A stretch of DNA of 64,000 nucleotides from Daphnia carinata (lineage: Eukaryota; Arthropoda; Branchiopoda; Diplostraca; Daphniidae): positions 2,451,884 to 2,515,883 of the forward strand of contig NC_081332.1 of the NCBI RefSeq assembly GCF_022539665.2, read 5' to 3'. Positions 62,001-64,000 of this stretch are shown here, piece after piece. The number at the start of each line of letters is the position of its first letter. Position 1 is the first letter of the stretch. The translations under genes and the position numbers were made by a program. The notes under the pieces were generated by a model. That model was not told where the DNA came from, searched no databases, and was given only the letters and a program-made list of their open reading frames with translations.

Positions 62001-64000
62001 CGGACAAGGGAGGACTCAAGGATCTGTATGACCTCTTTGGAGTCAGTGTAGCAAATAATTGCAGCCATTTGAAAGGGGAACGTGTAAAAGCCTACGAAGC
62101 AGCCGTGGTTTACGGGGAACTGGCAAATTTCCAGCGTGATTACTTACTGAAAAATTTTTACAACTACAATACTCGTGGTGACCGAGAATTCACGAATGTC
62201 ATTATTGACGAAGTGGATTGCATGTTGCTGGACCGCGGCAGCAACACTCTGTACCTATCGCACGATATTCCAGGCATGGAGATGCTTGAATCTTTGTATG
62301 TTTTCATCTGGGAAATGTTGAAAAACTGGGAAAAATCAAAAACTTCGATGGCATCCGTTACAAAATCAATCAAATCAGAAGTGTATTATGACTTGTTTGG
62401 CGTCACATCTATGGACGATTTGGAGTTGGTTCATGCGAAATTAAAAGATTTACCTTCGGAAAAAACAGCGCTGTGGAATCACCTAGTTAATCAAAAAGTA
62501 ATTGATGATAAAGGACGTCTAGTCATTACTGATGCCAACAAAATAACAAAAGAGGAGATCAACTATGTCCCTAATGCGACACAACTCCAAGTGAACAATC
62601 TTAATGCAAAATTGGTTTTCTATTTCCGCAAAATTGCCAATCGCCAGCGTCGCTTCCGATTACCTTCTCACCTGCTCGACTTTGTTGATCGAAACCTTGA
62701 CACTTGGTTAAATAGCGCCTTTCAGGCTTTGGATCTAAGACGCGACGAGCACTACGTCATTGACCAAGACCGAACAGACACTAATCTGGATCTCAATCCG
62801 CAAGTGATTATAATCGATCCTGACACTGGAACAGACCAGACTTTGTCGCAATGGGACGGAGCCTTGCACCAGTTCGTTCAACTGAAGGAAGGGTGTAAAT
62901 TGACGCTGCAAAGTCTCAAAGCCGTTTTCATTTCCAATGCCACGTACATCTTGGAATACAACAAAATGATGGGCGTGTCGGGTACACTAGGGTCCAAAAA
63001 AGAGCAAGAATTTTTGAGCGACAAGTACGGGTGCGATTTCTTTGAAGTTCCGACCGCTTTTTCTAAAAAATTCACTCTCAAACCAACCAAAGTTCTCCGA
63101 TCGGGAGCAGAGTGGCTAGAGGAAATAATCAAAGAAACGCGGGATGTTCTTAATATATCGGAAGGAATACAGGATCAACCACAGCGTGATGTAAGCAATG
63201 TGGACGTAAAATCTCGATCCATTATTATTTTTTGCAGGACCATCAGAGAAGTCAATCAAGTTTACCGTAGGCTGAAACGTCATCGTCTCACTCGTTTGAT
63301 TCATCGATACACACGAGACTACGAAAAATTTGCCTTTGAAAGTAGTGAACTGGGCATTGGACACGTTATCGTCGCCACGAACTTGGCTGGACGAGGAACA
63401 GACATTAAGATTAGCAACGATTTGAAAGCTAACGGAGGTCTACACATTTGCTTGACTTATTTACCCGAAAACGAACGGATCAAAGAGCAAGCGATGGGTC
63501 GTGCAGGAAGAAAAGGAGAACAAGGAAGTGGAATCCTTATCTTATGCGACACCGAGTCACAAGAAAAGGATGAAAAACTTGGTGATGAGCAATTGTTCAA
63601 CAATATGGAAAAAGAACGAGATGAACAAGAATTACAGCGATTATCGCGGTTGGACGAGGATTTCAAAGATAACGATATTCAAAAAAAATTGTTCCTGGAT
63701 TTTATCAAAACATTTTCGATGCAAAACATCAAAAATGAATTGGAGAAATGCAAAGAAATGAGAAAAACAGAAAAAGGAGATGATGTTGAATACCAAGACT
63801 ATCAGGTGTTGGTTCAGGCCATTCGTGACAGCGCCCTAGACAAATGGGCTCTTTGGCTTGATACAAAAGAATTCGATCGTTCCAACGTAGAGTTTCCTGA
63901 TAAATTACACGGTTTTGAGAACTTTGACAACATAATCAACTGGATCACGCCTGCTCGCGCAATAGCTGTAGCAAATGATCTTGCAAATTCCTGCAAGAAA
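59022..64000 (+). CDS. SecA-like ATPase motor protein, partial (3' end beyond window)
   Basis: Exons 59022-60207, 60320-60670 and 60750 to the edge give 1596 residues so far with no stop. Residues 1-395 are helical and charged, unrecognised. Residues about 396-700 contain a Gly-rich region (GESGGNVHIICNEM, GRGVGQGGYGGSV) and a beta-like stretch. From about 850 it follows bacterial SecA: Walker A TGEGKS near 885, DEVDCMLLDRG near 999 (Walker B), then motif V NLAGRGTDIKIS near 1393, GGLHICLTYLPENERI, and the arginine-finger segment QAMGRAGRKGEQGS. Spacing of motifs I and II is as in SecA; the II-to-V interval is about 100 residues longer. Animals have no SecYEG-SecA export system in the secretory pathway, so the role is unknown. 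Introns and arthropod neighbours rule out bacterial contamination. Confidence 0.88.

Noticed and set aside
59022-64000. Bacterial contamination or endosymbiont origin for the SecA-like gene
   Set aside because: The frame is interrupted by two short introns with GT-AG ends and lies next to arthropod genes and a MITE; a duplicate also sits between animal genes and tRNAs.

Overview
The window looks like nuclear DNA from an arthropod, most likely a branchiopod crustacean such as Daphnia. Coding exons are split by many short introns (mostly 50-110 bp) with canonical GT-AG ends. The genes are animal ones (kindlin, a Dmrt factor, Myt1, eIF3K, cytosolic ferritins with an iron-responsive element). The genus is my inference; the sequence does not prove it. 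Exon models were built by hand from splice signals, and each multi-exon model sums to a whole number of codons.

Layout. 1-371: first coding exon of a C2H2 zinc-finger gene running off the left edge (-). 372-5752: gene-free, packed with microsatellites and homopolymers. 5753-9635: kindlin (-). 10483-10698: THAP-like remnant (-). 11373-12887: IBA57 and CDPF1 (+). 12919-14361: RBM34 (-), head to head with MTIF2 (+, 14481-17409). 17984-18438: acylphosphatase-like gene (+). 19273-20143: eIF3K (-). 20690-22330: unrecognised membrane-anchored repeat protein (+), with decayed repeat sequence after its stop. 23936-25909: Myt1 kinase (-). 27334-29754: secreted triglyceride-lipase family enzyme (-). 32687-34260: Dmrt11E/Dmrt2-type DM-domain factor (-). 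37690-39130: decayed inverted copy of the 20.7-23.1 kb repeat gene. 39774-43597: three tandem ferritin loci (-): a normal one with an IRE, a deleted one, and one with a mutated ferroxidase centre. 44255-45474: three tRNA genes. 46000-48629: broken copy of a SecA-like gene. 51592-52366: secreted PAN/apple-like protein. 54280-55745: chymotrypsin-fold protease with hydrophobic ends. 56608-56860: hAT-type MITE, followed by a foldback element. 59022 to the right edge: a large spliced SecA-like motor gene.

Functional themes. The left and centre hold conserved housekeeping genes: integrin adhesion, Fe-S assembly, ribosome biogenesis, mitochondrial and cytosolic translation initiation, and mitotic entry. 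The right half is accessory: young tandem duplicates, pseudogenes, secreted proteins and mobile elements. The strongest leads are a tRNA with a serine-type body but an asparagine (GUU) anticodon, the animal SecA-like motor with a roughly 880-residue N-terminal extension and a decayed paralogue 16.7 kb away, the ferritin paralogue that has lost ferroxidase ligands, and an inverted pair of repeat-protein loci whose 3' ends have stayed strikingly similar.
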